Origin: JAIQFF01 sp963725615
GTDB lineage: Bacteria; Acidobacteriota; Terriglobia; Terriglobales; Acidobacteriaceae
Direction: 5' to 3'
Length of the DNA stretch: 64,000 nucleotides
NCBI GenBank assembly: GCA_963725615.1
Contig: CAVRZO010000008.1
Coordinates: 25,793 to 89,792 of the forward strand
In this document: positions 24,492-33,800 of the stretch, piece by piece
Layout of the letters: each line of letters starts with the position of its first letter
Position numbering within the stretch: position 1 is the stretch's first letter
The notes under the pieces: model-generated
The model's database searches: none
The model's input: only the letters and a program-made list of their open reading frames with translations
Told to the model about the DNA's origin: nothing
Position numbers and translations under genes: made by a program

Positions 24492-26632
24492 GAGTGCGCC
24501 TCCGCCGCGGCTTCGCGCAGGCTCTTGCGGTCGGCGTGCGAAAGCAGAATTCCGGAGACGACGCTGTCTGCCTGTTCAGCGCGCACCTTGCTGTGACGAT
24601 CCACGATGGCGGGAAGATTGACGATGAGCACAACCCGGCCATCGCCGAGGATGGAGGCTCCGCTGATCAAGTCCGTCGCGACGGTCTGGTCGTCGAGTGC
24701 CTTGATCACCAGTTCCTCTTCGCCCTCCAGGCGGTCTACGATCATCCCCAGCTTGCGTTCACCCATCACAATCACGAGCACAAAGATTTTTCCGGACCCA
24801 GCCTTCTCGCCCTCACCAGGGGCACACCCCAGACGGACCACGGGCAGGACGCGATCGCGCAATTGCAAGACTTCGTAGTTCTGTACCTGGTGCACGTCGG
24901 ATTCCCGGGCGCGCGCAATTTCCGCCACCGCGTTCAGGGGAACGGCATACAGTCGCTGCTCGACCCTGAACAGCAGGGCCTTGATGATGGCGAGCGTGAG
25001 TGGCAACTTCAGGCGGAAGGTCGTGCTCTGCCCCACCCGGGTCTCAACTTCGACCGAGCCTTTCAGGCGGTGCATCACGGTCTGCACCACATCGAGTCCG
25101 ACGCCGCGGCCCGAGATTTCGGTGATCTCGACAGCAGTGCTGAACCCGGGCCGGAACACTAGTGCAAGAATCTCAGCTTCTCCCAGCCTGTCTGCCTCCT
25201 CCGCGGTAAGGAGACCCTTCTCGAGAGCCCTGGCTTTGACTTTGTTCGCGTCAATGCCGGCGCCGTCGTCGGTGATTTCCACCATAACCTGATTGCCCTG
25301 GTGATACGAAGTGAGATGGATGGTTCCGCGCGCCGGCTTTCCCTTTCGCACCCGCTCCTCGGCGCTCTCGATACCATGACTGACGGCATTGCGGACCAGG
25401 TGGGTCATCGGTTCCGCGATGACGTCGAGAAGGCTCTTGTCCAGATCGGTTTCCTGGCCCTTCATGACGAGTCCCACTTCCTTGCCGCACTGCTTGGCCA
25501 CGTCGCGCACCATGCGGGGAAAGCGCCGGAACAACTGCTCGACCGGCACCATGCGGATTTTCATGACCGAATGCTGCAGCTCGCTGAGCACGCGTGATTG
25601 AAAAGCCATGGCATCGCTGAAGCGTCCGCGCAAGGCCTCCTTGGGAACGTGACGGGCGAGTTCAGTGAATGCCTGCTGCAGCATGGACCGTCCAATAATC
25701 AATTCGCCAACCAGGTTGAGCACGCTGTCAATGCGCTCGGCGTCCACCCGCAAGATGTTTTCGGCAAGCACCGGATGATTGAGCTTGCCGGCTGCCGCCA
25801 GTTCTTCTCCGGAATCGGGCGAAGGCGTGCTCTGAGCTGGCGCCGCCGACGCTGCTGCTTTTACCTTAGGCTCGGCGGCCTGTACCAGTTCCACAACGAC
25901 GCTGGAAATCACGGTGGGAATGCGGCACAGCGTGGTCAACTGCTCAGCCGATTTTTCGCTGGCCACCAGCAACTCCAGCCGCTGGGTACTGGCCGGCGAG
26001 CCGGCATCGGGGCGTGCTCCCAAAACTTCGGCGGACGACGCCAACCCGTTCAGGACCAGTTGCCGGGCCGCGATCGGCATGGCGCAATGCGGATCGATTC
26101 CGGTGGTGATGTGGTACACGCTCTTGCCCCGGGACACTGCATTCTGGATCGCCAGCTTCTCGTATTCAGTCCAGGCCGCAGGTGGGACGGCGGCTTTGAC
26201 GGTCTTCTTTGAGCCTTTCTTCCCCTTGCCCTGACCTTTGCCCCTGGGTTGCTGCGCCAGCTCACGAATCATCTTGGCCAGCGGCGCAGAAGAGGGCAGC
26301 TTCCCTTTGCGGCGGTAGGCAGCCAGCATCGCGCCGAAAGTGTCGGCGGCGGTGAAAGCGACCTCTGCCAGGCTGCCATGAGAAGATGCAGATTCCAGGG
26401 CCAGTACGTCTTCCAGTTCGTGGGCCGCGTTGCTCAGTTCGCGAAAGCCGCAAGCCGCGGCGTCGCCCTTGATGGTATGCACAATGCGACGGATGCTGCG
26501 CACCAGTTCCGCATCGGTCGGGTTGCGTTCCAGCTTCAGCGCTTCTTCGTTCAGCGATTGCAGCAGCTCCTGCGCCGTCTCGAAGAAGAGTTCCCGCATT
26601 TCCGCGCCACGCTCATCGGAAAACTGGGTCAC
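24488..26632 (-). CDS. cheA: Chemotaxis histidine kinase
   Basis: A 714-residue CheA: Hpt domain with phosphorylatable His52 (IRRIVHTIKGDAAACGF), a lysine-rich linker and weakly conserved regulator-binding region (about 120-270), dimerisation domain (NILRVDAERIDSVLNLVGEL), HATPase domain (LVRNAVSHGIESAEER; VEITDDGAGIDANKVKA; GRGVGLDVVQTVM) and a C-terminal CheW-like domain (RLYAVPLNAVAEIAR). All catalytic boxes look intact. It overlaps cheR upstream and cheB downstream by 4 bp each. Confidence 0.95.
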   Translation of the reverse strand: MTQFSDERGAEMRELFFETAQELLQSLNEEALKLERNPTDAELVRSIRRIVHTIKGDAAACGFRELSNAAHELEDVLALESASSHGSLAEVAFTAADTFGAMLAAYRRKGKLPSSAPLAKMIRELAQQPRGKGQGKGKKGSKKTVKAAVPPAAWTEYEKLAIQNAVSRGKSVYHITTGIDPHCAMPIAARQLVLNGLASSAEVLGARPDAGSPASTQRLELLVASEKSAEQLTTLCRIPTVISSVVVELVQAAEPKVKAAASAAPAQSTPSPDSGEELAAAGKLNHPVLAENILRVDAERIDSVLNLVGELIIGRSMLQQAFTELARHVPKEALRGRFSDAMAFQSRVLSELQHSVMKIRMVPVEQLFRRFPRMVRDVAKQCGKEVGLVMKGQETDLDKSLLDVIAEPMTHLVRNAVSHGIESAEERVRKGKPARGTIHLTSYHQGNQVMVEITDDGAGIDANKVKARALEKGLLTAEEADRLGEAEILALVFRPGFSTAVEITEISGRGVGLDVVQTVMHRLKGSVEVETRVGQSTTFRLKLPLTLAIIKALLFRVEQRLYAVPLNAVAEIARARESDVHQVQNYEVLQLRDRVLPVVRLGCAPGEGEKAGSGKIFVLVIVMGERKLGMIVDRLEGEEELVIKALDDQTVATDLISGASILGDGRVVLIVNLPAIVDRHSKVRAEQADSVVSGILLSHADRKSLREAAAEAHS

Positions 26633-27534
26633 GCCGTCACCTCAACTTTCTGGTAGGCGGTCCCGCTGTTGCGATGCACCATGGCGAACTTGTCGGTCAG
26701 GGCCAGCAGACTTTCCGCGTGGCCAACGAACAGGTAGCCCTGCAGATTGAGGCAGCGCGCAAACTTTTCCAGCAAACGCTTCTGTTCAGGTTCGTCGAAA
26801 TACATCATCACGTTGCGGCAGAAGATCACGTCGTTGCGCTGCGGCAGATATTCGGTCTTCAGGTTGTGGAAGTCGAAGTGGACGACTTCCTTCAACGCTT
26901 TCTTGATGGCGTAACGGTCACCAGTCTTGTCGAAGTAGCGCAAGCGGTAGCTGTAATCCACGCTGGCCATTTGGGTCTCGGAGTAGAGGCCTTCCTGGGC
27001 CGTCCGCAGGACGGAGTAGCTGATGTCGCTGGCAATGATCTCGACCTTCCACGGCGGCGGAATCAGCGGCTTGGGCGAGGGCACCGCGACCGACTGCGGA
27101 TTGCGCAGGTAGTAGTAGGCCAGGCTGTCAGCGACCAGCATGGCCAGGGTGTAAGGCTCCTGACCGGTGGAACAACCCGCACTCCAGATGCGCAACGAGT
27201 AGTCGCGCTGCGCCTGCTTGCGGCGAATCAGGTCGTCGAGGATGTGCTTGTGAAACAAATCCAATTGCGCCTTATTGCGGAAGAAGCTGGTCTCGTTGAC
27301 CGTAAGATTTTCCAGCAGCCGCGCCAGCTCCGCCTTGCCTTCCTTGCTGATCAGCAGGCGGTAGTAGCTGTAGAAGGAATCGAGATGGCATTCCCTCAAA
27401 CGACGCTGCACCCGGTCCTGGAGGAAATGGGTGCGCCTCTCGTCAAAGTGCATGCCGCACTCCTGGTAGACGAGCACCTGCAGAAGCTTCAGCTCAGCTT
27501 CGGAAAACTGCGCAGGTATGCTGGATGTTCCCAT
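26629..27534 (-). CDS. cheR: Chemotaxis protein methyltransferase
   Basis: A 301-residue CheR: N-terminal helical domain (VYQECGMHFDERRTHFLQDR), then the SAM-dependent methyltransferase domain with WSAGCSTGQEPYTLAMLVAD, VEIIASDISYSVLRTAQEG, NDVIFCRNVMMYFDEPEQ and LFVGHAESL. It methylates glutamates on the chemoreceptor encoded two genes upstream. The protein ends shortly after the core domain, with no TPR tail. Confidence 0.94.
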   Translation of the reverse strand: MGTSSIPAQFSEAELKLLQVLVYQECGMHFDERRTHFLQDRVQRRLRECHLDSFYSYYRLLISKEGKAELARLLENLTVNETSFFRNKAQLDLFHKHILDDLIRRKQAQRDYSLRIWSAGCSTGQEPYTLAMLVADSLAYYYLRNPQSVAVPSPKPLIPPPWKVEIIASDISYSVLRTAQEGLYSETQMASVDYSYRLRYFDKTGDRYAIKKALKEVVHFDFHNLKTEYLPQRNDVIFCRNVMMYFDEPEQKRLLEKFARCLNLQGYLFVGHAESLLALTDKFAMVHRNSGTAYQKVEVTA

Positions 27535-27571
27535 GAGTTCCGGTTCGTCCTCGCCTCTTCTTCAAAGAAAG

Positions 27572-28060
27572 CTACTTGGCTGCGGCAGCACTGCGTGTCT
27601 CACCATCGGCCGGATCTGCTGGTTCTTTCCGGGCGCTGCTGTCGAGCAGCTTGGCCATATCCAGGAGCACGATCAGGCGGCCGCGATATTTCCCCAGCCC
27701 GGTCACGCAGTTGAGCCCCCCGTCTTGCAACGTTGCCGGAGAGGGCTCGATCTCAGCCGCCGGAATCTTGATGACCTCCGAAGCAGAGTCGACAATCAGT
27801 CCGGAAAGACGTCCGCCATGTTCCACCACCAGAATTCGGTTGCGCCGGTTCAGTGCTGTCTTGGGCTCGCCAAAGCGTTTGCGCAGATCGATGACCGAAA
27901 CAATTTTGCCCCGGAGATTGATTACGCCTTCCATGTAGTCCGGAGCATCGGGCACAGCCGTGATCTCCGGCACGCGCACGATCTCGTGCAGTGAGGTGAT
28001 GGGAACGCCGTAGGTCTCGCGCCCCACTCGGAATCCGACAATCTGCAATTCAGGGTTCAT
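27572..28060 (-). CDS. cheW: Chemotaxis coupling protein
   Basis: A 162-residue CheW (QIVGFRVGRETYGVPITSLH; VINLRGKIVSVIDLRKRFG; LSGLIVDSASEVIKI) that couples the receptor to CheA. A 30-residue Lys/Ala/Asp-rich tail extends beyond the usual end. It sits 8 bp after the mcp stop. Confidence 0.92.
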   Translation of the reverse strand: MNPELQIVGFRVGRETYGVPITSLHEIVRVPEITAVPDAPDYMEGVINLRGKIVSVIDLRKRFGEPKTALNRRNRILVVEHGGRLSGLIVDSASEVIKIPAAEIEPSPATLQDGGLNCVTGLGKYRGRLIVLLDMAKLLDSSARKEPADPADGETRSAAAAK

Positions 28061-28068
28061 GGTGGATA

Positions 28069-30057
28069 CTAGGCCCGGGCACCGGCAGCGGCGCGCTTGG
28101 CGCTGGAAGCTGCCGCCTTTTCCTCGTAGCGCGAAGGAACGCGTTCCGTTTGCTCCAGAGCAAAGCGGTGCATGGCATCCAGCAACTCGCGCGACATCTT
28201 CGACATTTGCTCCGCCGAAGCCGCCAGTTCGGTTGAACCGGAAGTCGTCTGCTGCACCAGTTCGCGCATCCGCTCCATGGCCTTGACCACGGCCTGGGCG
28301 CCGGAAGCCTGTTCCTCGACCGCAGAGTTGATCTCGTGGGTGATCTCGTTCAGGCGAGTCGTAGCGCGTGCGATCTGGGACGAACCGTGCGACTGCTCGT
28401 TGGTGGCGGCGCCGATCTCCTGGGCGAACTTATAGACTTCGGTCACCACGTTAGAAATCTTGCGCAGGGCGGCATTGAGTTCCTGGCCCAGACCGAGACC
28501 GTCGTTGACGATACCCGTGCTGCGGTCCATGTTCTCGACCGCCTTGCGTGCTTCTTTCTGGATGCTCTGGATGAGCTCAGAAATTTCCTTGGTGGACTGC
28601 GCCGACTTTTCCGCCAGTTTGCGAACTTCGTCGGCGACCACCGCGAATCCCAGGCCATGCTCGCCGGCGCGGGCTGCTTCGATGGCTGCGTTCAAAGCCA
28701 GCAGGTTGGTTTGCTCCGCCAGATCGTCAATGACCTCGATGATCTTGCCGATGTCATCCGCCCGTTGCCCCAGCACATCAATGATTTCGCCAGAGGAACG
28801 GATGGTGATGTTGATCTTGTTCAGCCCGTCGGTGGCCTTCTCCATGGTGTTGATCCCGCTGTGCACTTCTTCGCGTGAGCGGTTGGAGATATCGAGCAGA
28901 ACTTTGGCGGTATCAGCCACGCGTTGAATCGAGGCCACCATCTGGTCGATGGAAGCTGAAGTCTCGCTTACGCTCGAGGCCTGGGTCTGTGTGTTCTTCA
29001 CCATGTTCTGCACGTTGACGCTCATCTCGTGCATGGTGCTGGTCACTTCGTCGATGGCGGAAGCAGTTTGCAGGCTGACTTTGGCGGAATCGTCGGAGGC
29101 ACCGGCCACCTGGCTGGAAGCGCTGGCCACCTGGGAAGCGGCATCGCGCACGTTGCGCACCAGGTTTCTCAGACCATCCACCATGCGCACGAAGGCATTG
29201 CCCAGCGTGTCATCCTTGGAACGCGGTTTGACGTCTACCGAAAGATTTCCTCCGGCAATGGCCTCGGAGACCGCTGCCATCTCCCTGAGGTATCCCACCA
29301 TGCTGTTGAAGGTTCGGCCCAGTTCTCCGATCTCGTCTTCGCGCTTGATGTCAATTTCGTGGTCCAGATCACCGGCCGTACCGATCTGCTTGGTGACCTT
29401 CATGAGGTCGCCCAGCGGTTCGGTGATGGACTTGGCGGTACGAAGTGCGATGACGGTGCCAAGAACCAGGGCCGCCAGCGTGCCCAGGAGCGCGATTCCG
29501 ACGGTCCAGTTGCTGGCGGAGTCATCACTCTGGCGCCGCTCTTCAAGTACGCGCTTGCTTTCCTGGTCTGCCAGGTCAAGATATTCGGTCGAAGTCTTCA
29601 CCCAGGAGCCGGCATCCTTCTGCAAGTAGAAGATCTGCAGTTCAGCGACGGTTGAGTTCCCCTGGTCTACCTCTTTCCGCTTTTGCATCAGCGGTTCGGC
29701 AAAGTCCCGGGCCCAGTTCTGTTCCGTCTGTTGCACTTTGGCGAAGGCAGTTCGCTGTTGCTCGGATGTAGACAAAGTCGTGGCGCTCTGCATCCGGTCA
29801 ACCAGGGTGCGGACGCCGTCATTGACATGGTCGGCTTCGCGGCTGTCTCCGCTCAGCAGGTAGTTGGTCAAGTAGAGGCGGTTCTGCATCATCTGAAATC
29901 TGATCTTGTCGGTGGCGTCTGCCAGTTGCAGAGCCTGAGAAGCGGAGGCCTTGGCGCTGTGTTCGCGATATACGGCGGCCAGGTTTACGGCGAACAGCAC
30001 CACCACCATGACGAGCACTGCGCCGAAGCTCACATAGAGTTTTCTACCGATCGTCAT
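28069..30057 (-). CDS. Methyl-accepting chemotaxis protein
   Basis: A receptor of about 662 residues starting MTIGRKLYVSFGAVLVMVVV with GGAGGAA upstream; the frame is open 59 codons further but overlaps the tonB-like gene. The layout is: TM1, a periplasmic four-helix-bundle-like sensor of about 190 residues (ASQALQLADATDKIRFQMMQ), TM2 (WTVGIALLGTLAALVLGTVI), HAMP (SITEPLGDLMKVTKQIG) and a signalling domain whose hairpin tip reads LLALNAAIEAARAGEHGLGF. The sensor may detect a small molecule; its ligand is unknown. It is the only receptor in the window. Confidence 0.93.
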   Translation of the reverse strand: MTIGRKLYVSFGAVLVMVVVLFAVNLAAVYREHSAKASASQALQLADATDKIRFQMMQNRLYLTNYLLSGDSREADHVNDGVRTLVDRMQSATTLSTSEQQRTAFAKVQQTEQNWARDFAEPLMQKRKEVDQGNSTVAELQIFYLQKDAGSWVKTSTEYLDLADQESKRVLEERRQSDDSASNWTVGIALLGTLAALVLGTVIALRTAKSITEPLGDLMKVTKQIGTAGDLDHEIDIKREDEIGELGRTFNSMVGYLREMAAVSEAIAGGNLSVDVKPRSKDDTLGNAFVRMVDGLRNLVRNVRDAASQVASASSQVAGASDDSAKVSLQTASAIDEVTSTMHEMSVNVQNMVKNTQTQASSVSETSASIDQMVASIQRVADTAKVLLDISNRSREEVHSGINTMEKATDGLNKINITIRSSGEIIDVLGQRADDIGKIIEVIDDLAEQTNLLALNAAIEAARAGEHGLGFAVVADEVRKLAEKSAQSTKEISELIQSIQKEARKAVENMDRSTGIVNDGLGLGQELNAALRKISNVVTEVYKFAQEIGAATNEQSHGSSQIARATTRLNEITHEINSAVEEQASGAQAVVKAMERMRELVQQTTSGSTELAASAEQMSKMSRELLDAMHRFALEQTERVPSRYEEKAAASSAKRAAAGARA

Positions 30058-30058
30058 G

Positions 30059-30499
30059 CTATTTCCTCCACTCTCTGCTGCCGCGCTGGTTGCCGCGGGC
30101 AAACCGCTCCGATTTCGAACTAGTTCTGGGCTGAAACTTGAATTCCACGATTCCGCTGCTCTCTGTCGCCGCAGGCTCGAATCTCCATCGCCTAATGGCA
30201 TCCATGGCGGCGTTGACCAAAAGCGGGTGCCCACCGACCGGCTTCGAACTTTTGACGGTGCCGTTGGGCGCGACGATCACAGCCAGCCGAACCGTGCCGC
30301 CGATACTCATGCGGCGCGCCACATCGGGATAGGCCGGCTCAACTTTGAGTTTGGCCTTGCGCGGCAGATCGTCGCCCTTCGCCTGCTCCTGGGCTTGGGC
30401 CTGTGCCTGGGAGGGAGAAACCGACGTGATCCCGACTGTCGCCAGGCCAATTGCCAGAACCATGCTGGTTACCCGCTGCTCAATCCTCGTCAGGCGCAC
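30059..30499 (-). CDS. Exported TonB C-terminal domain protein at the head of the chemosensory operon
   Basis: A GTG start (VRLTRIEQRVTSMVLAIGLA) with a perfect AGGAGG defines a 146-residue protein with a signal peptide or anchor ending near SPSQA. The rest is a TonB C-terminal module: KVEPAYPDVARRMSIGGTVR, LAVIVAPNGTVKSSKPVGGH, PLLVNAAMDAIRRWRFEPA. It lacks the long Pro-rich spacer of true TonB, so it is probably a stand-alone periplasmic TonB_C protein. The stop is one base before the mcp ATG, so they are translated together, which is an uncommon partner for a che operon. Confidence 0.8.
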   Translation of the reverse strand: MRLTRIEQRVTSMVLAIGLATVGITSVSPSQAQAQAQEQAKGDDLPRKAKLKVEPAYPDVARRMSIGGTVRLAVIVAPNGTVKSSKPVGGHPLLVNAAMDAIRRWRFEPAATESSGIVEFKFQPRTSSKSERFARGNQRGSREWRK

Positions 30500-30540
30500 C
30501 GATCCTCCTGGGGTAAAGAGAAAAGTCCCCACAGCTCAAG

Positions 30541-30556
30541 TGCAATGCCGATGCCA
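30541..30556 (-). promoter_or_regulatory. Candidate sigma54 promoter of the chemosensory operon
   Basis: The minus strand reads TGGCATCGGCATTGCA, close to the sigma54 consensus TGGCACG-N4-TTGCA, with the invariant GG and GC separated by exactly 10 bp. It lies about 43 bp upstream of the GTG of the tonB-like gene, leaving room for a short leader with AGGAGG. Confidence 0.6.
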
Positions 30557-30668
30557 GCCCATTGAGAAGGGCCTCCAGACGGTAACCGTTCCTATCTAAA
30601 CCATTATTTTCTGTATTTTAGCTGGTGCGTATTGCTTTCGAGATGGGCCTCGGCGCGGATAAGAATCG

Positions 30669-30700
30669 TCTCATCATCCGGTTGTTATCTCAGTGTGAGA
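30669..30700. promoter_or_regulatory. Candidate activator binding site (TCTCA-N3-TGAGA) in the divergent region
   Basis: TATCTCA-GTG-TGAGACG centred at 30694 is an inverted repeat; a half site GTCTCA lies at 30669-30674. The same motif, as TGTTTCA-TTC-TGAGACA, occurs upstream of the third operon at 36772-36788. It is about 140 bp upstream of the che -24 element and about 40 bp upstream of the kinase -24 element, suitable for an enhancer-binding protein. Confidence 0.5.
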
Positions 30701-30735
30701 CGCGTCGATATTGGTTCGTTTCGCTTGTCACCATC

Positions 30736-30751
30736 TGGGCACCCAAGCCGC
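30736..30751 (+). promoter_or_regulatory. Candidate sigma54 promoter of the kinase/regulator operon
   Basis: GGGCACCCAAGCCGCT has the GGCAC of the -24 box and GC of the -12 box at the correct 10-bp spacing, but the -12 half (CCGC) is imperfect. It lies about 70 bp upstream of the GTG of the histidine kinase. Less convincing than the che promoter. Confidence 0.4.
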
Positions 30752-30822
30752 TTATTCCCTTGACTCAAATTGAGATTGCAGTCTAATTTGCTATATATCA
30801 ACTACTTGTAGATTGAGAGCGG

Positions 30823-33800
30823 GTGGGCGGTGACCCCTTGACCATCTCGGCTGAGGACGCGGCGGTGCAACACAACAATCCCCGCTCGGACGTCGCCTTT
30901 CAGCGCCTTCTGCTCAAATTCTCGGACGCCGCCGCTCAAGGTACCCAGGCCCAGGAGTTGATCCGCCTGTTTTGCCGGGCGACTCGCGAATTCTTTCAAG
31001 TGGATGGCGCGTATTTCTGGCAACGGGTCTCGGCCGACGAGTTGGTTGGAGCCGAGGCCGACGGTGTAATGGCGGACCGCTTCCCGGGAACGAGAGTAAA
31101 CGCCAGCCAGAGTTCGGTGGCAATCGCAGCCGAAGCCATCCGACAACAAAGAACTGTCTACGAAAATCAACTGGATCCCGCCCGTTATCTGATGGCCGCA
31201 GAGTATCGTGCTCGCTCGATCATGGCCGCCCCTCTGGTGGTTAGCCATGACGCGATAGGGGCAGCAGTCTTTCTGCACTGTTCGGACCCCGATTTTTTCA
31301 CCCCCGACCTGGCGGCGAAGGCCACCATCCTGGCCGGGCAGCTAGGCAGTCTGCTCGAAGCCAGCCGCCTTACCCAGGTTTCGCGTGAGGAGCACCGGCG
31401 AACCAAGATCCTGGCGGAGGTCGCCCAGGCGATCCATTCCGCGCCCCAGTCTGCTGCGGTCGTTGAGGCCGTGGCTGACCGTCTTCGGGTGCTGTTGCGC
31501 ACCCGCCTGGTCTGCATGATGGTGCGGGAGGGGGCCGGGTTTAGTTTGAATGCAGTCGCCGCCGAGTCTTCGCAGCTGGCGGCTTCGGTCCGGGCCCGGC
31601 ATGATCGCCGGGGACTCCAGTTTGCCGCGGACCTGGCCAGCCGGGCAGTCGCGGCGGGCGAGCCCATCAGCGTAGCCATTGATCCCGCGACCCATGCTCT
31701 GGGCGAACTGGTTCCGCCTGGGATGCTGATTGCCGCGCCCTTTCGAACTTCCCTTACCCAGGGCGCAGTTCTGATCTATCCCCGGCAGGAGGGGATTTTC
31801 AGCGCGGAGGAAAAGTCGCTGATATCGGTGGTCACCGGCTTTGCGGCGGTCGCCATCGCCAACGCGGAACTCTACAACACCGCCCGGGCCCGGGCTTACG
31901 AACTGCACCAGTTGCTGGATATCTCCGCCGAACTAGGATCCATCGGCCAGCTGGACGAGTTCCTGCAGCAGTTCGCACTGCGCGCGGCGGACTTCCTCGG
32001 CTTTGGGCGCGGCTTCATCGGGCTGCTCGAAGATGGCTCCTTCCACGTACGGTGGGCGGCAGAAAACGGGCAGAAGAAGCAGGTGGATTTCCTGCTTCCT
32101 TCCGGACCCGCCAGCCAGGCTTTACTCAAGAAGGAAGTTTTCTGGTCGGACGAGCCCAGCAAAGTCCCTGGGGTGAACCAGGAAATCCTGACGACTTTCG
32201 ATGTACGGCAGTTGTTGACCGTCCCTCTGCTCGATACCGAGGGCGAGGTGTTGGGAATGTTCGGTGTGCTGGACCGCGTGGATCAGGCGGGCATCTCGCA
32301 GGAGGAGATTCGTCGGGCCCGAGCCCTGGCGGCGCAAGTCGCCGTCGCGCTTGAGGTGACGCGCAATCTCCATCAATCCGAACAGCATCGCCGCCGGGCC
32401 GAGTCGCTGATGGGATTGGCCCTCGAACTCAACGGCCATCTGAGGCTTCCCGACTTTGCCCGACGCTTTGTGGGCCGGGCCGCCAACATCCTGGGCGCAC
32501 ATCAGGCGGCGCTCGCCGTCAAACAAGAAAGCGGTATGGAAACCCTGGTGATACGGGGCGCCGACGGCCACGAGATTGACGAACGTTCCCTAATGCGGCG
32601 GTTCAGCCATGCTCTGGAAGAAGCCCTGGAACGGCATGAGGGCGCGATTGTTTCCTCCAGCGCAACCGAGTTATTCGGTGCCGCGATGGCCTCGGAACTG
32701 GGGGAAAGCCACGCCACCCTGGTGCGGCTGCTGGGCGCGTCGGGAGAGTTGGTTGGCGTGCTGTTCCTGGGAGACCGCGAACAGCGGCTGGCCGAGGAAG
32801 ACAACCAGGTTCTGCAGGCCATTGCAGGGCACGCCGCGGTGGCGCTGGAAAATGCCCGGCTCTTCACCCGCATGGACCAGGCCAACCGGCACTGGGTCGA
32901 GATTTTCGATGCCATCAGCGATTTCATCGTGGCTCACGACGAAGCCGGCAACGTTCTGCGCGTGAACCGCTCGCTGGCGGAGTTCATTGGGGTGCAGCCA
33001 CAGGCGCTCATCGGGGTCAACATGTCTGCCCTGCTGACCATGGGCGCTACCCCGCCGCCGCGGGCCTGCCCTTTCTGCCGCTCCACTACGGAGGGAGATG
33101 ACGAATATGTCCACCCTGTGCTGGAACGCACTTACCTGGTTTCCACGTCTCGGGTACACGGCGCCAGCAGCGAGGGCATGCAGACCATCCACGTGCTGAA
33201 GGACATCAGCGATCGTCTTGAGGTCGAGCAGCGATACCGCGAGTTGTTCGACAATATTCAGGAAGGGCTGTTTTTCTCCACGCCCGACGGGCGCTTCATC
33301 GAGGTCAACGACGCGCTGGTTCGCATGCTTGGCTACGGCAGCCGGGAAGACTTGCTGCAGGTTGATGTCCGCTCCCAGGTTTACTTCTCGGCCGAAGGCC
33401 ATCAGAACCTTGCCCAGGAGATGGAAGAGCACGGCGTAGTGCGGAACCACGAGGAGACGCTCCGCCGCCGTGACGGATCGGCGGTCTATGTACTCATCAA
33501 TGCCTTCGCGGTGCGCGATGCGCAGGGCCGGGTAACGCAATTCCGCGGCCTGATGCTTGATATCAGCGGGCTGAAAAACTTCCAGGCGGAGTTGCAGCGG
33601 GAACGGGACTTCTCCGGCAAGATTCTGAACAACACCCAAAGCCTGATCCTGGTGGCGGATACTGCCGGACTCATCAGTTACGCCAACCGCCGCTGGCAAG
33701 ACATGGGCTACGAACAGAAGCAGTTGCTGGGACTGCCACTGGAACACCTGGTGGCGCCGGCCCGGCGCACCATTCTGACCGAGGCCCTCAGTGCAACGTT

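Noticed and set aside
26674..27714. 346-codon plus-strand ORF
   Set aside because: Antisense to cheR and crossing into cheW; no domain seen.
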